In this document: positions 50,201-54,100 of the stretch, piece by piece
Position numbering within the stretch: the first letter of the stretch is position 1
Layout of the letters: every line of letters begins with the position of its first letter
NCBI GenBank assembly: GCA_002633005.1
Contig: NMRA01000348.1
Span: forward strand, 299,065-359,064
From: Phoronis australis
Lineage: Eukaryota > Phoronida > Phoronidae
Reading direction: 5' to 3'
DNA length: 60,000 nucleotides
The notes under the pieces: model-generated
Seen by the model: the letters and a program-made list of their open reading frames with translations, nothing else
The model's database searches: none
What the model was told of the DNA's origin: nothing
Position numbers and translations under genes: made by a program

Positions 50201-51141
50201 ATATCTCTACTAAACTGTTCAAACGAGTCTATTTCAAACAGGTTTCAATGACAAAGTACACCTTGTGGTGACGACTCTGTTCCGCATCTCTAATTTCCAA
50301 ATACGATACCTTAAGCGCAATTCCTCGACCACAATCCGGGGCCGGTCTTTGGTTGCATGGCACAGCATAGTGTTTGTCACCTGGTTAGGATTGTGCATGT
50401 TTTCGGTGAGTGCTTGCATTTCAGGCGTGTGCATGGAATTCGTATCGTAGATTTGTTGCTTATTGCGGGAAGAGGTTTAAACGATGGTATCGAGAATTTA
50501 GACGTACAGCCCTCGGACTGTTTCTAACCTCGAAGCAGCAGCGTGAACACATTGTATGCCAAGAATAAATCGGGCGTGTGTAAGCGTTTCCCGTTTTGAA
50601 AGGCCTTTTCAGTAATAAAAACACTGTGCTCCTCTCTATTCGTATCTCAACAATAGTTGTTAAGCCAATATTTTACATCGTTTGTTATTACTCTAAACTG
50701 TGCCACATAAACGTCATTATTACAGTCAATGAAAACACGTCAATTGAGGCTCATGGAGCACACTCTTTTCAGTCTGTCAATAACCGCGAAAAATAAACAT
50801 TTGGCACTTTCGGAAATCCATATTTCAAAAATGAGACACTAGGTTCGAATGAAACTTCAGAAACTATAGCTTTACCTAAAATCTTTTTTTGTTATTGCTT
50901 ACAATACTCCACTCTTGGATCAGGTGAAACGAATTCTGGATCTATAGGTCATCATGGGCTTTACTATTTTTATTCATCTTCAGCGAGTAGTCACTACTGT
51001 TGTAACATGACCAGAAATATCAGAGTTTATTGGTCTTTCTCATTTTTACTAGTTTAAAATAGGACCTGACACATTTCTAAAATGTTTCAGGAGCTGGAAG
51101 TACTCACTGACGTCACTACACCGAAACAGTTTGATGTACAT
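10295..51141 (-). CDS. Gene A: single-pass REJ/GPS receptor-like protein, 40 coding exons
   Basis: I joined 40 exons by splice consensus and phase; all junctions keep frame and the sum is 8,613 nt including stop (about 2,870 residues). Domain order (residues approximate): signal peptide 1-30; Thr/Gln/Pro stalk and N-glycosylation-rich orphan region 31-505; WAP domain 506-560; RTKR site 666-669; cadherin-like segments 740-1105; CGxCxG cysteine-rich region 1106-1280; Ig/IPT-like 1281-1480; REJ module 1480-2210; GAIN-like 2258-2560 with RRKR at 2353-2356; GPS 2561-2601; SEA-like ferredoxin fold 2630-2740; transmembrane helix 2771-2796; cytoplasmic tail to 2870. Closest known type is the sea-urchin egg-jelly receptor / polycystin-1 family, but with one membrane pass instead of eleven. 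Function is not known; surface recognition or adhesion is inferred. It is followed downstream by SPG21 and preceded by paralogue gene B, all in the same orientation. Confidence 0.85.
10543..10632 (-). CDS. Gene A exon 39: cytoplasmic tail
   Basis: Encodes ADEPAAYNTINETAVDNRSQ then TSLKSNSSGK; phase 1 in and out, acceptor TTGTTTCAG, donor GTAAAT. The NRSQTSL..SSGK block matches NRPGSQTSLSSSGH in the gene B tail. YNTI and the Ser-rich stretch could be phosphorylation sites, which is only a guess. Confidence 0.88.
11060..11260 (-). CDS. Gene A exon 38: transmembrane helix and start of tail
   Basis: A Thr/Ala/Pro-rich lead (VATKAPAGVH) precedes a Gly/Val/Ile/Leu-rich helix of about 26 residues ending VVC, then the basic stop-transfer block SKLKKNKRV and a Ser-rich tail. 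Phase 1 in and out. The KNKRV block recurs as QNKRV in the gene B transmembrane exon at the same place. Confidence 0.9.
11681..11890 (-). CDS. Gene A exon 37: second half of SEA-like domain and Thr-rich linker
   Basis: Starts GSIIVTFDLLPPTGASTVLS, a beta strand-turn-helix pattern that completes a ferredoxin-like fold begun in exon 36, followed by ANGTLAIKDLSGNTLSTVPG and a Thr/Ala-rich linker (TTAAPTTAQP) just outside the membrane. Phase 1 in and out; acceptor CATTTCAG, donor GTAAGT. Confidence 0.87.
12679..12876 (-). CDS. Gene A exon 36: first half of SEA-like domain
   Basis: Encodes VEVTFKLDANYSDVVGNNKS, EFLVSLKSQLATKLGVDGTR and IQNLDVKSG. Alternating strand, helix and strand with an LGV..tRI.nl.v..GSiiV.F pattern (finished in exon 37) is typical of membrane-proximal SEA-like modules. 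Phase 1 in and out; acceptor TCTTACAG, donor GTAAGC. Confidence 0.87.
12877..17297. other. Gene A intron (4.4 kb), largest single-sequence intron after the duplicated region
   Basis: No coding segment is needed here, since exons 35 and 36 join in frame (phase 1). I see a G run at about 14379-14389, a TACATGTACATGTAC microsatellite near 17130, and otherwise unremarkable AT-rich DNA. Open frames in it show no family resemblance. Confidence 0.6.
17298..17371 (-). CDS. Gene A exon 35: Thr-rich linker
   Basis: Encodes VFEGDPVSETTTTTEAPTTE then AATT, a short mucin-like linker joining the GPS motif to the SEA-like domain; likely O-glycosylated (inference). Enters in phase 2, leaves in phase 1; acceptor TTTTCTTCCAG, donor GTAAGT. 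Confidence 0.87.
18027..18145 (-). CDS. Gene A exon 34: GPS motif, degenerate at the cleavage site
   Basis: Encodes CHKWSYVDDWTTTDCTSSDP, then FEENGVNYVTCSCTSLGFVA. The four GPS cysteines (C..C..C.C) and the Trp are present. Where cleaving GPS motifs have His-Leu-Thr/Ser after the C-x-C, this one has Ser-Leu-Gly, so autoproteolysis is not expected. Phase 0 in, phase 2 out; acceptor TATTCCAG, donor GTGAGT. Confidence 0.9.
18469..18780 (-). CDS. Gene A exon 33: C-terminal half of GAIN-like region
   Basis: 104 codons, phase 0 both ends. Begins VELGESMQDQFTTWNCTNEL and includes TCYGGCLATSQLPNN, NPETNKYEETVVFSM and SKPMKIKIPVTGE. The order (Cys pair, NP[ET].., strand, IKIPV) is that of the segment before the GPS in polycystin-1/REJ proteins. 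Acceptor CTATAATAG, donor GTATTT. Confidence 0.88.
18947..18982 (-). other. Candidate alternative first exon with signal peptide
   Basis: An ATG at 18980-18982 opens MLTTILSLVVVL, a hydrophobic signal-peptide-like stretch, directly followed by a full donor GTAAGT in phase 0. Exon 33 also starts in phase 0, so splicing would give MLTTILSLVVVL-VELGES..., a short secretory-pathway product of about 426 residues holding only the GAIN C-half, GPS, SEA-like domain, membrane helix and tail. It is not needed by the main transcript, where exon 32 joins exon 33 in frame. Could be chance. Confidence 0.35.
19446..19700 (-). CDS. Gene A exon 32: GAIN-like region
   Basis: 85 codons, phase 0 both ends. Begins VETLLNGFKATVNESSARSD and ends SLNVACENCTAIKNTAT, with a central YISMKMDMRLFDDVF strand. 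The CxxC near the end pairs in family members with the Cys pair of the next exon (inference). Donor GTATGT, acceptor TTTCATTAG. Confidence 0.86.
19836..20043 (-). CDS. Gene A exon 31: helical GAIN N-part with furin-type site
   Basis: Encodes DKESALDYLESTGDIPLSES, then NRQATLQMVTDVTSTMTKDT, a run of eight serines, and RRKRAVSS. RRKR (codons at 19881-19892) fits the furin consensus R-x-K-R. Phase 2 in, phase 0 out; acceptor TTGCTTACAG, donor GTAAAT. Confidence 0.88.
20949..21078 (-). CDS. Gene A exon 30: helical segment between REJ and GAIN
   Basis: Encodes ADVSGFLQATTQLTASINDS, then SLLAQIKAKRDTLLADMLIN. The pattern of helices with TQLTASIN resembles the (TQLL..IN) segment after REJ in polycystin-1 relatives. 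Phase 1 in, phase 2 out; acceptor TTATTACAG, donor GTATGT. Confidence 0.86.
21114..21703. mobile_element. TTAA-flanked MITE, 590 bp, in a gene A intron
   Basis: TTAA at 21114-21117 and 21700-21703 borders near-identical inverted ends: GAGGCAGTCCATATAAAAAC on the left and, read from the right, GAGTGACTCCATATAAAAAC. TTAA target duplication with about 22-nt inverted termini fits a piggyBac-type non-autonomous element. It contains one ambiguous base at 21320 and no transposase frame. It sits between exons 29 and 30. Confidence 0.7.
22003..22149 (-). CDS. Gene A exon 29: segment after REJ module
   Basis: Encodes GTHYIRGVACSSVGICTESS, then TYEVVMNELQDPTSLLALME and DVEGESQIG. The Gly/Tyr strand followed by a Cys-Cys pair and a helical tail resembles the end of the REJ module. 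Phase 1 in and out; acceptor TTCATAG, donor GTGTGT (weak). Confidence 0.84.
22677..22857 (-). CDS. Gene A exon 28: REJ module, C-terminal part
   Basis: Encodes LSSLNGTAIQDKITLTSQNW, then DMSSVSTNAFKCESAETQIK. Together with the end of exon 27 (GAPAEGDFG) this is the P..G...T.F.I....W segment characteristic of REJ. Phase 0 in, phase 1 out; acceptor TTTCTGCAG, donor GTATGG. Confidence 0.86.
23331..23794 (-). CDS. Gene A exon 27: REJ module, central part
   Basis: Begins VGLLYNKVTPRDILRKQYAT, then SDEQITDYELELTVPVQV, and ends ETEFETYGAPAEGDFG. Enters in phase 1 through acceptor TTTTTTTGAG and leaves in phase 0 at GTAAGT. It is open throughout, but a stretch of 69 nt around 23580-23655 could be a small in-frame intron (donor GTAGCA, acceptor GTTATAG); removing it would take out three cysteines without breaking frame. 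Confidence 0.8.
24071..24297 (-). CDS. Gene A exon 26: REJ module
   Basis: Encodes YMFTVTMRNGQRTSTDWVAK, a Lys-rich loop GEGNKKKHPKRPLKI, and IDYPGEADTVSLSWQSVQED. YxFTVT and SLSWQxVxxD are recurring REJ strands. Phase 2 in, phase 1 out; acceptor TCGTTTAAG, donor GTAAGT. Confidence 0.88.
24596..24729 (-). CDS. Gene A exon 25: REJ module
   Basis: Encodes VLDEVSLTETGECIVKSNNT, then YVNLQSILDTTAQVTLAPNT and LNVGL. Phase 0 in, phase 2 out; acceptor ATTTCCAG, donor GTGAGT. The pattern C....L.p..L..G.Y (completed in exon 26) is typical of REJ. Confidence 0.87.
24862..25070 (-). CDS. Gene A exon 24: REJ module
   Basis: Encodes AINNDFTNQISASVEWETRQ, AEIAGPKLSEADVEKDLILD and ASTSIDPNNEGGVYDENTAF, then SWGCK. 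LILDASTSIDPNN...FSWGC is a strong REJ signature (LDAS.S.DP...F.W.C). Phase 1 in, phase 0 out; acceptor GCATTTCAG, donor GTTAGT. Confidence 0.92.
25139..25262. repeat. GCT/GAT trinucleotide microsatellite in gene A intron
   Basis: Imperfect run of GCTGCTGGTGCGGGTGCTGG, then GCTGCTGATGATGATAGTGA and similar triplets. It keeps several frames open for 70-100 codons on both strands, which explains the open frames here; none is a gene. It lies in the intron between exons 23 and 24. Confidence 0.8.
25447..25570 (-). CDS. Gene A exon 23: REJ module
   Basis: Encodes FLWEAKSDTGQTVTVRKLGK, then RAVIIPDGYMLGGRKYTFTV. Strand FLWEA, then IIPDGYMLGGRKYTFTV, fits the REJ repeat I.pg.L..g..Y.FtV. Phase 0 in, phase 1 out; acceptor TCTGTGCAG, donor GTACTG. 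Confidence 0.9.
25808..26032 (-). CDS. Gene A exon 22: REJ module
   Basis: 75 codons, phase 0 both ends. Begins LTPGFSYVFKVWVSNRLGLE and includes VKALTVSLIGGNRKDVDSTV and ILFARTVLSKCANVSLDTTQ. LTPG.SYVF.V.VSN is a conserved REJ strand pair. Acceptor CCTTTCAG, donor GTACCT. Confidence 0.9.
26206..26310. repeat. (CA)n microsatellite
   Basis: A pure CA run covers 26206-26291 and becomes imperfect to about 26310; a shorter GT-rich stretch follows to about 26375. The long open frames on both strands across it are repeat artefacts. Located in the intron between exons 21 and 22. Confidence 0.97.
26574..26668 (-). CDS. Gene A exon 21: REJ module, short exon
   Basis: Encodes TGSNANSSVATLQTRLNSIT, then DKRLLEIAGNE. 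Enters in phase 1 (acceptor TCTTTGTAG) and leaves in phase 0 (donor GTTTGT, weak). Both neighbours join in frame, giving ...LEIAGNE-LTPGFSY, the expected REJ order (L.I....L.PG..Y). Confidence 0.86.
26669..27814. other. Gene A intron (1.1 kb)
   Basis: AT-rich intron between exons 20 and 21. No open frame or repeat of note. Confidence 0.6.
27815..27953 (-). CDS. Gene A exon 20: REJ module
   Basis: Encodes IPTPILVGPPEVGSCNPFRM, then RAFNIRKAQCDTLRFNWTVE. P.P........C.......LRFNWTV matches the REJ strand before the second half of the module. Phase 0 in, phase 1 out; acceptor GTTGCAG, donor GTGAGT. Confidence 0.9.
28391..28563 (-). CDS. Gene A exon 19: REJ module start
   Basis: Encodes GASCRIYGKRMVILLGSSAT, then LKSGDAITLASNAIASRNAD. 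The signature C.iyg..mvi.LG..A.l..GD.ItL..N.I is diagnostic of REJ. Phase 1 in, phase 0 out; acceptor CACTTTCAG, donor GTGAGT. Confidence 0.92.
28925..29015. repeat. CCA/CCG-rich triplet repeat in gene A intron
   Basis: Imperfect CCACCGCAGCC and CCACTACCACCACC triplets. They create a Pro-rich frame on the plus strand that has no other support. Confidence 0.6.
29118..29323 (-). CDS. Gene A exon 18: REJ module, N-terminal strands
   Basis: Encodes LSTTTFSINAPKPVLRNAVL, VLMEFDINVETSKSIRNAGK and YTCSDLLDSSTTGKIGTG. P.PVL.NA.L.......l.eFD...T.......C..L.......iG is the opening of REJ. Phase 2 in, phase 1 out; acceptor TTAATTTCAG, donor GTTAGT. Confidence 0.9.
29756..29994 (-). CDS. Gene A exon 17: IPT/TIG-like segment
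   Basis: Encodes INVTGAGFVDTGFVECFAKC, then RFPATRFSDTLVECDFGRAA and VGVIVGMPEPGDIS. G.GFVDTG.V.C.F and SDTLVECDF recall IPT/TIG-like beta sandwiches of surface receptors. Phase 0 in, phase 2 out; acceptor GTATTTACAG, donor GTAAGA. Confidence 0.88.
30437..30673 (-). CDS. Gene A exon 16: beta-sandwich (Ig-like) segment
   Basis: 79 codons, phase 0 both ends. Begins VDLNVVSETRNNEDQLRGLI and includes AAGKYKITCVLQDSAGSEVT, VVSPVVVNSLSKVSMNLKEK and KVKVTME. AGKYKITCVL resembles an Ig/PKD-like F strand. Acceptor CTTTCAG, donor GTTAAC. Confidence 0.85.
31019..31155 (-). CDS. Gene A exon 15: Ig/IPT-like segment
   Basis: Encodes GCSALGQTSPKVVYLTAGKA, then ATVYVSTSADFLKTFTVKSC and KLKGTN. SPKVVYLTAGKAATVYV is a typical opening strand pair of an IPT- or Ig-like domain, and follows directly on the cysteine-rich region. 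Phase 1 in, phase 0 out; acceptor TTTCTCAG, donor GTGAGA. Confidence 0.86.
31572..31732 (-). CDS. Gene A exon 14: CGxC cysteine-rich repeat
   Basis: Encodes CGICSSDKNAGKDQCGTCQG, SNKCVDCAGVPWGGKISDAC and GKCLSPKDPNFNK. Spacing CGxC...CGxCxGxxKCxDCxGxxxGG..D.CGxC is the repeat found in many marine invertebrate surface proteins. Phase 2 in, phase 1 out; acceptor ATGTTCCAG, donor GTATGT. Confidence 0.9.
32313..32514 (-). CDS. Gene A exon 13: cysteine-rich repeat
   Basis: Encodes AKYDRCGNCTGGNTGVKPGA, SADCAGNCERLYEMGTHLCL and ERFCDGVFGSDKIISV. DRCGNCTGG continues the CGxC series of exons 12 and 14. Phase 1 in, phase 2 out; acceptor TTCGTTGCAG, donor GTTAGT. Confidence 0.88.
33185..33344 (-). CDS. 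Gene A exon 12: start of cysteine-rich region
   Basis: Encodes ACGDSSAYGIGIISLVIHRL, then CDGRIGSVAQVDRCGVCGGV and DKCVDCSGTIKG. DRCGVCGGxDKCVDCSG is the best-formed repeat of the series. Phase 0 in, phase 1 out; acceptor CATTATAG, donor GTACGA (weak). Its phase-0 start needs exon 11 immediately upstream. Confidence 0.89.
34196..34392. repeat. Palindromic ATGTAAC-rich element
   Basis: GCAAAGTGTAACAATGCTAT (34280-34299) is mirrored by an arm ending in CATTGTTACACTTTGC near 34341; the arms are about 30 nt each and nearly perfect with a short loop. Around it the words AAATGTAAC and GTTACATTTT recur. Related words recur at about 35758-35935 and 37828-38005. It lies just left of the tandem duplication. 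Confidence 0.7.
34438..36472. repeat. Tandem duplication, copy 1 (2.0 kb)
   Basis: Starts ATATCACAAAGCAGGTGACC and ends AGCTCAATTGACTTCCA. It is nearly identical to 36474-38541 in the same orientation, differing by scattered substitutions and small indels, including about 35 nt near 36684-36718 found only in copy 2. Both copies carry gene A exon 11. A single N at 36473 marks the junction. Confidence 0.95.
36076..36199 (-). CDS. Gene A exon 11, copy 1: end of cadherin-like domain
   Basis: Encodes GVWRISESYQYTNLFFTAWD, then MSDNKTARSNVSLPQPICLP. The L..tAWD..D end follows ...YRIRYNSSG of exon 10, giving the usual end of bacterial- and eukaryotic-type cadherin-like repeats. Acceptor TTTCTTTTTCAG and donor GTAAGT are both strong. 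Phase 2 in, phase 0 out, as needed between exons 10 and 12. Length 124 nt, so using this and its copy together would break the frame. Confidence 0.86.
36474..38541. repeat. Tandem duplication, copy 2 (2.07 kb)
   Basis: Second copy of the unit at 34438-36472, beginning right after the N at 36473 and ending where unique sequence (AAGTTGTGTGGTTCCC) starts. The intact splice sites and exon at 38145-38268 match copy 1. Whether it is real or two uncollapsed haplotypes joined by the assembler cannot be decided here. Confidence 0.95.
38145..38268 (-). CDS. Gene A exon 11, copy 2 (duplicate exon)
   Basis: Same 124-nt exon with the same acceptor and donor and the same predicted residues as 36076-36199. 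Either copy alone connects exon 10 to exon 12 in frame. Differences between the copies near the exon fall outside it. It may act as a mutually exclusive redundant exon or be an assembly artefact. Confidence 0.84.
39037..39256 (-). CDS. Gene A exon 10: cadherin-like domain, middle
   Basis: Encodes GKFQYQSPGGNWVDIVTELQ, then EYPEDIFSLNSVHKVMEYNI and ALLLPPNYRIRYNSSG. G.FQY.SPGG.W and AL.L....RIRY match the G-x-W-x-Y-S..G..W / RIRF pattern of cadherin-like (CADG-type) domains. Phase 1 in, phase 2 out; acceptor GGTGTTCCAG, donor GTGAGT. Confidence 0.9.
39641..39863 (-). CDS. Gene A exon 9: cadherin-like domain, start
   Basis: Encodes VQDQNDAPVMRPKTQLEILT and GIMVKDLVATFFEDSDDDGR, then GTGMAVLVAQESVK. 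DQNDAPV is the classic boundary motif of cadherin-like repeats, followed by a F.D.D....GMAV Ca-binding-like segment. Phase 0 in, phase 1 out; acceptor GCATTTACAAAG, donor GTTAGC. Confidence 0.92.
40236..40429 (-). CDS. Gene A exon 8: cadherin-like segment
   Basis: Encodes GRRLAQKVFTPVGARSIITL, RPTKDFTGIIRLTVRPYLKD and PWDISGNLTVLEFQ. ITL.PTKDFTG.I.LTV is the D-F-x-G strand pair of cadherin-like repeats. Phase 1 in, phase 0 out; acceptor TTTTATCCAG, donor GTAAAA. Confidence 0.88.
40766..40933 (-). CDS. Gene A exon 7
   Basis: Encodes LDSKVVPLLGEADAAMIDQY, then VKMLGTRKDKEEAMLLVGPT and DIPTSYKDINGTFTV. A mostly helical segment without a recognised family. Phase 1 in and out; acceptor AACAAAG after a T run, donor GTAAGA. 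Confidence 0.84.
40934..42320. other. Gene A intron (1.4 kb)
   Basis: Intron between exons 6 and 7. It starts with a 13-nt A run on the plus strand (polypyrimidine tract of exon 7). A short palindrome (GGTAGCCT ... AGGCTACC) lies at 41079-41117. No gene seen. Confidence 0.6.
42321..42488 (-). CDS. Gene A exon 6: beta-rich segment
   Basis: Encodes GALNHTVSILVPPSSNQATY, then FKLPEDGSVEVNLTSVVEVI and DEDKLNNQA. The PEDGSVEVNLTS strand resembles the opening of cadherin-like repeats. Phase 1 in and out; acceptor TTTTGTAG, donor GTAAGT. Confidence 0.87.
42489..43537. other. Gene A intron (1.0 kb)
   Basis: Intron between exons 5 and 6; no coding segment, RNA gene or clear repeat seen. Confidence 0.6.
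43538..43927 (-). CDS. Gene A exon 5: orphan segment with RTKR site
   Basis: 130 codons: VARCNASQVMNLFHHVQTFF, then FSFSGETFTKPTIDGNIGQL, GKRTKREIPTLDKVKEELTK, and LCGVVTLMPKDAKSHGMFTV. RTKR (codons at 43749-43760) fits a furin site and would separate the WAP-containing front from the rest. Phase 1 in and out; acceptor CCATTGCAG, donor GTGAGG. Confidence 0.87.
44761..44907 (-). CDS. Gene A exon 4: beta-rich segment after WAP
   Basis: Encodes MAENRTSQAVMYWKYAPVSL, then IIKGLKLRVNETVRIAQLPP and DVHVAIRE. The internal Met is not a start: the exon has an acceptor (CTTGATAG) and joins the WAP exon in phase 1. No family recognised. Donor GTAAGT. Confidence 0.85.
45635..45800 (-). CDS. Gene A exon 3: WAP four-disulfide domain
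   Basis: Encodes KPLPCPPKPTFPSIDKQKEY, CSTRKGCRTDGDCIEPYRCC and NAGCPTLTCLLDRQE. Eight cysteines with spacing CPP..C..C.[ST]D.DC....RCC...C....C, the WAP (whey acidic protein) core. WAP domains are usually protease inhibitors or antimicrobial; whether this one inhibits anything cannot be seen. Phase 0 in, phase 1 out; acceptor TCGCTAAAG (weak pyrimidine tract), donor GTAAAC. Confidence 0.9.
46642..48122 (-). CDS. Gene A exon 2: signal core, Thr/Gln stalk and orphan N-glycosylated region
   Basis: 493 codons, by far the longest exon. It opens with a hydrophobic core (GVFFAILTLALVGISHQ) that forms a signal peptide with exon 1, then a Thr/Gln/Pro/Ala-rich stalk (QTTTQQSVTGTQQPPAGSSQ), then an orphan region with more than 20 N-x-S/T sites, among them NETRFW and NNTRFWPF. 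A 14-residue direct repeat (EMMTHSM) is encoded at 47581-47663 with 42-nt period. No known family recognised. Enters in phase 1 (acceptor TTATATTACAG), leaves in phase 0 (donor GTAAGT). Plus-strand frames here are shadows. Confidence 0.88.
48715..49070. repeat. Fold-back (inverted-repeat) element, about 350 bp
   Basis: CGTTCCTCCAATCATCTTGG near 48781 recurs inverted near 48994 (CCAATATAATTGGAGGAAC), and the pairing continues inward (GCATTTTCGAAGGAACC against GGTTCCCTCAAAAATGC) and outward (GAGATATGCG against CGCATATCTTTTG). Arms are about 140 nt with a 60-nt centre. It has no coding capacity and sits in gene A intron 1. Confidence 0.75.
49071..51107. other. Gene A intron 1, remainder
   Basis: Intron between exons 1 and 2 (total 48123-51107). 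Apart from the fold-back element I see no repeat family or gene. A 12-nt direct repeat (GTTCTGACGCAT) occurs at 49664-49690. Confidence 0.55.
51108..51141 (-). CDS. Gene A exon 1: start codon and signal-peptide n-region (best candidate)
   Basis: ATG at 51139-51141 begins MYIKLFRCSDV and is followed by a full donor GTGAGT in phase 1. Joined to exon 2 it gives MYIKLFRCSDVSGVFFAILT then LALVGISHQ, a basic n-region and hydrophobic core as in a signal peptide. Other possible starts: an ATG at 52495-52497 before GTAAAT (gives MG-GVFF), or an ATG at 48169-48171 reading through the acceptor of exon 2. This one has the best splice site and n-region. Confidence 0.6.
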
Positions 51142-54100
51142 GTACTTTGAATTCGAATCAAATCCTAAAATTTAGTCTTTTTGGGTTTGGTTGCTCACCG
51201 ATTATACGCAAAACATGACAAAATCCCCGTTACGTGTTTTACTTGTCGGAAAAACCTTGGCATTTGAAATATACAGAGGCAAATTGAAAGCATCTAAAGA
51301 GGATCGTTTTCAGATTTCAGTCTAAAGTGAGGTTAATTTACAGTCCATTTTTTTCTAAAGTTTGTCTTAGTTTTCTGCGCTTATTGTTCATCAATTTCCA
51401 GTTTAATAAAGTCCCATAATAAACCGTTGTCTTTCATATTTTGATGCCTACCTCTACTTCAATCAATATCGTTCGATATTAGACGGATATACACGTCATA
51501 ATGATATTCGTTTTCAGGATGACTGGCTATCGTTTTTAATTTGATGCTGCAATTTTCAATTCCACAATATTAAAAGATTTAATAAGACTTGAGGCTCTTA
51601 AAACTTCTATATGGTCGCCAATGAGCCAATAATCAATTTTGTAGGGAGCTTTATCAACGTTTATCTCGACATGGGCATTTCGGCAAGCATGGGTTTCGTA
51701 TTCACCTAAAACCGCATTGTTTTTATTACTTAAAGCAACATTGATGTTTCCCCTATATACATGTAAATAGTGTTTTTGACTGACACATGTTTTTAAGAAT
51801 TTTGAACGTAATGTATTGAACACCAATGAAGTCACCAACGCCACAAAATGATCGTGCATGCTTTAACCAGCAGCTGGGGATCATTTTGTGGCGAAGGTGA
51901 ATTAACTACTAAATGGTAAACTTATTTGAATATGAATTGTTAACTATTCTACTTAATTTCACATTTCGTTTGGGAACTATAAGAAAATGATCTTCATTAG
52001 GGAAAATAAACACAAAATATTATATTTTACTTTGTCACCTTTATCTCGCTGCGTATTTACTAAGAATAAACTCAAACCTATTTATTTTTCTTTGTCATCT
52101 TTATCTAGCGGCATCAAACGTAAAGACAACGTGGAAAAAGAGGTGTAGCGTTTTGATATTTCATTTTATGCGAGCGTTGTCATCATGTCCATTTCAAGGT
52201 ATACATACCGTTTTTTATCTTGTCATACAAATTATAGTACAGTATTTAGAATGTTCCCCCAATTACGACGAGGAAGCACTCAGAGAGGCTTGGACCAACA
52301 TTTTATAATGTTGACGTAGTATTTGGTAATCTTAACGCAACAGCCGACACACGTTTACCGTCAACTACCCATTTCAGCATTCTTATCGACTGAAGATCTT
52401 ATGTCTCCCTACAACTGAGCGCCAGAGAAGCGACAGCTGAGTTTGAAACGGAAATCAGATTGATAATGTAAAACTCATCACCGGTATATTTACCCATGTT
52501 TTCAAACTTCTTCCACTTCTTTTGGAGGTTCTTGCAATGTCGTACGAAGAAACTAAGTACAAGTGTTCTCTATCCCTTGCTTCCAACGCAAATGTTCGAT
52601 TCCCATTAACGATTGTGAACAATGTCCAATGTGGGAACGATTTTTGAACAAACAATAAAACTGAATGCGATTGTTCGCTATTATGGCAACCCGACGTAAA
52701 CTTAAGCATCGAATTCCGATATGCGAAGTGAGCTCATTGATTTTCAAAACGATAACGGACAATAGATGTCTCATTCGGTAAGCACATTGTCACGGGATCC
52801 CCATGTCTCCAATGCGTGTCAACCAGAATATTTCAAAAAATGACGTCATGGGAAACCCAGCAGTACTACTGATCAATAATGTTTTTTTTTAAATATTCGT
52901 GTAACTTGAATCGTCTTGTATCAACCGATGGTGATGCACACAGACTCTATTCTGTGTTTGGTTTCCAAAGCGGCCGTCAACTAAATAGCGCATTAGTGGA
53001 AGTATGACCCAACGCAGATCCAATATCAGGACCAGAGGGTATATTTAAATCCACTAGGCATTAGCGCATTTAAGACGACTCGCCTCCCAGCATATTTTAA
53101 TGCTTAAAACATTACCGTTATGAGTCGGTCTCAATTTCATTCCTATTCCAAATAAAAATGGTTTCAGGCTTGAGAAAAAAATGACACCTTGCCTTTGCTC
53201 GAGACAATGCACTACACGGTGACTTGTCACGGAGTGTCGTTTTATTCACCGACTTCGGTCATACTTCTTTGGCAGTCTAACATCACTTCTCGTCTGAGTA
53301 AGGAACAAGCCGTGACCAAATGTATAGCGCTTAGCTGTCTTAATCTAAATTCTTCTCCCTCGACGCTACGTGTGTTTATTGTCGTTTTTTAACATACCTT
53401 CGTTAAACAGATGTAGCAGGTCGAAGCAGGAATGACCTGGTCGTTAATGGGTGACGCACGACTTCAAATTTTAAGATTTTTTTTACATGTAAAACGCAAA
53501 ATGCTACACTGTTCATTAGTGCTTTGGTAGCAAAATTTTTCTTTTAGTAAACTCTCTTAGTTAATGCAACTCAATCTACAATGTTGAACGACAGTTGTGA
53601 TTTTTATTGTGACCCTCCCGTCGTTTTCTCCTACATGTACATGTATATCAGTGTTGATCATCTCTATATTGACTTCCCTTTCTGTGCTGAGAAAGTTATT
53701 CCTCGCCTGGAACTTTTGCGCAGGAACACTTTAATGCGTCTTGCATTGAAGTAGATCAATAAACTGTAGTTTCACGTATTCTATTTATCAGCGAGATACA
53801 TGCATGACTAGATTAGATACGACGCCGCCTGTGATGTGCAGGTACCTATACATGAACCTCAGTGTTGTGTTTTGTCGGCATCGGTCAGTGCTCCCCACTT
53901 GTGCACGTACATGTACCTACAATCGTGTGTCACTGGCAGTGTTGGAAACAAACAATGTTTGCTTTTAATTAAATTTATTTTCACACGCAAAATTTGACAA
54001 CAAAAAGCATGATTTCATTGACCCTTTTATGAATAGACGAAAACAAATTAGTGCTAATCAAAAATAAGAGATATATTAGTTCTGAACTTGACATTGCTTG

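Noticed and set aside
52494-52497. ATG-G before GTAAAT as gene A first exon
   Set aside because: In phase, but it would give only MG before the hydrophobic core and has a weaker donor than the candidate at 51108.
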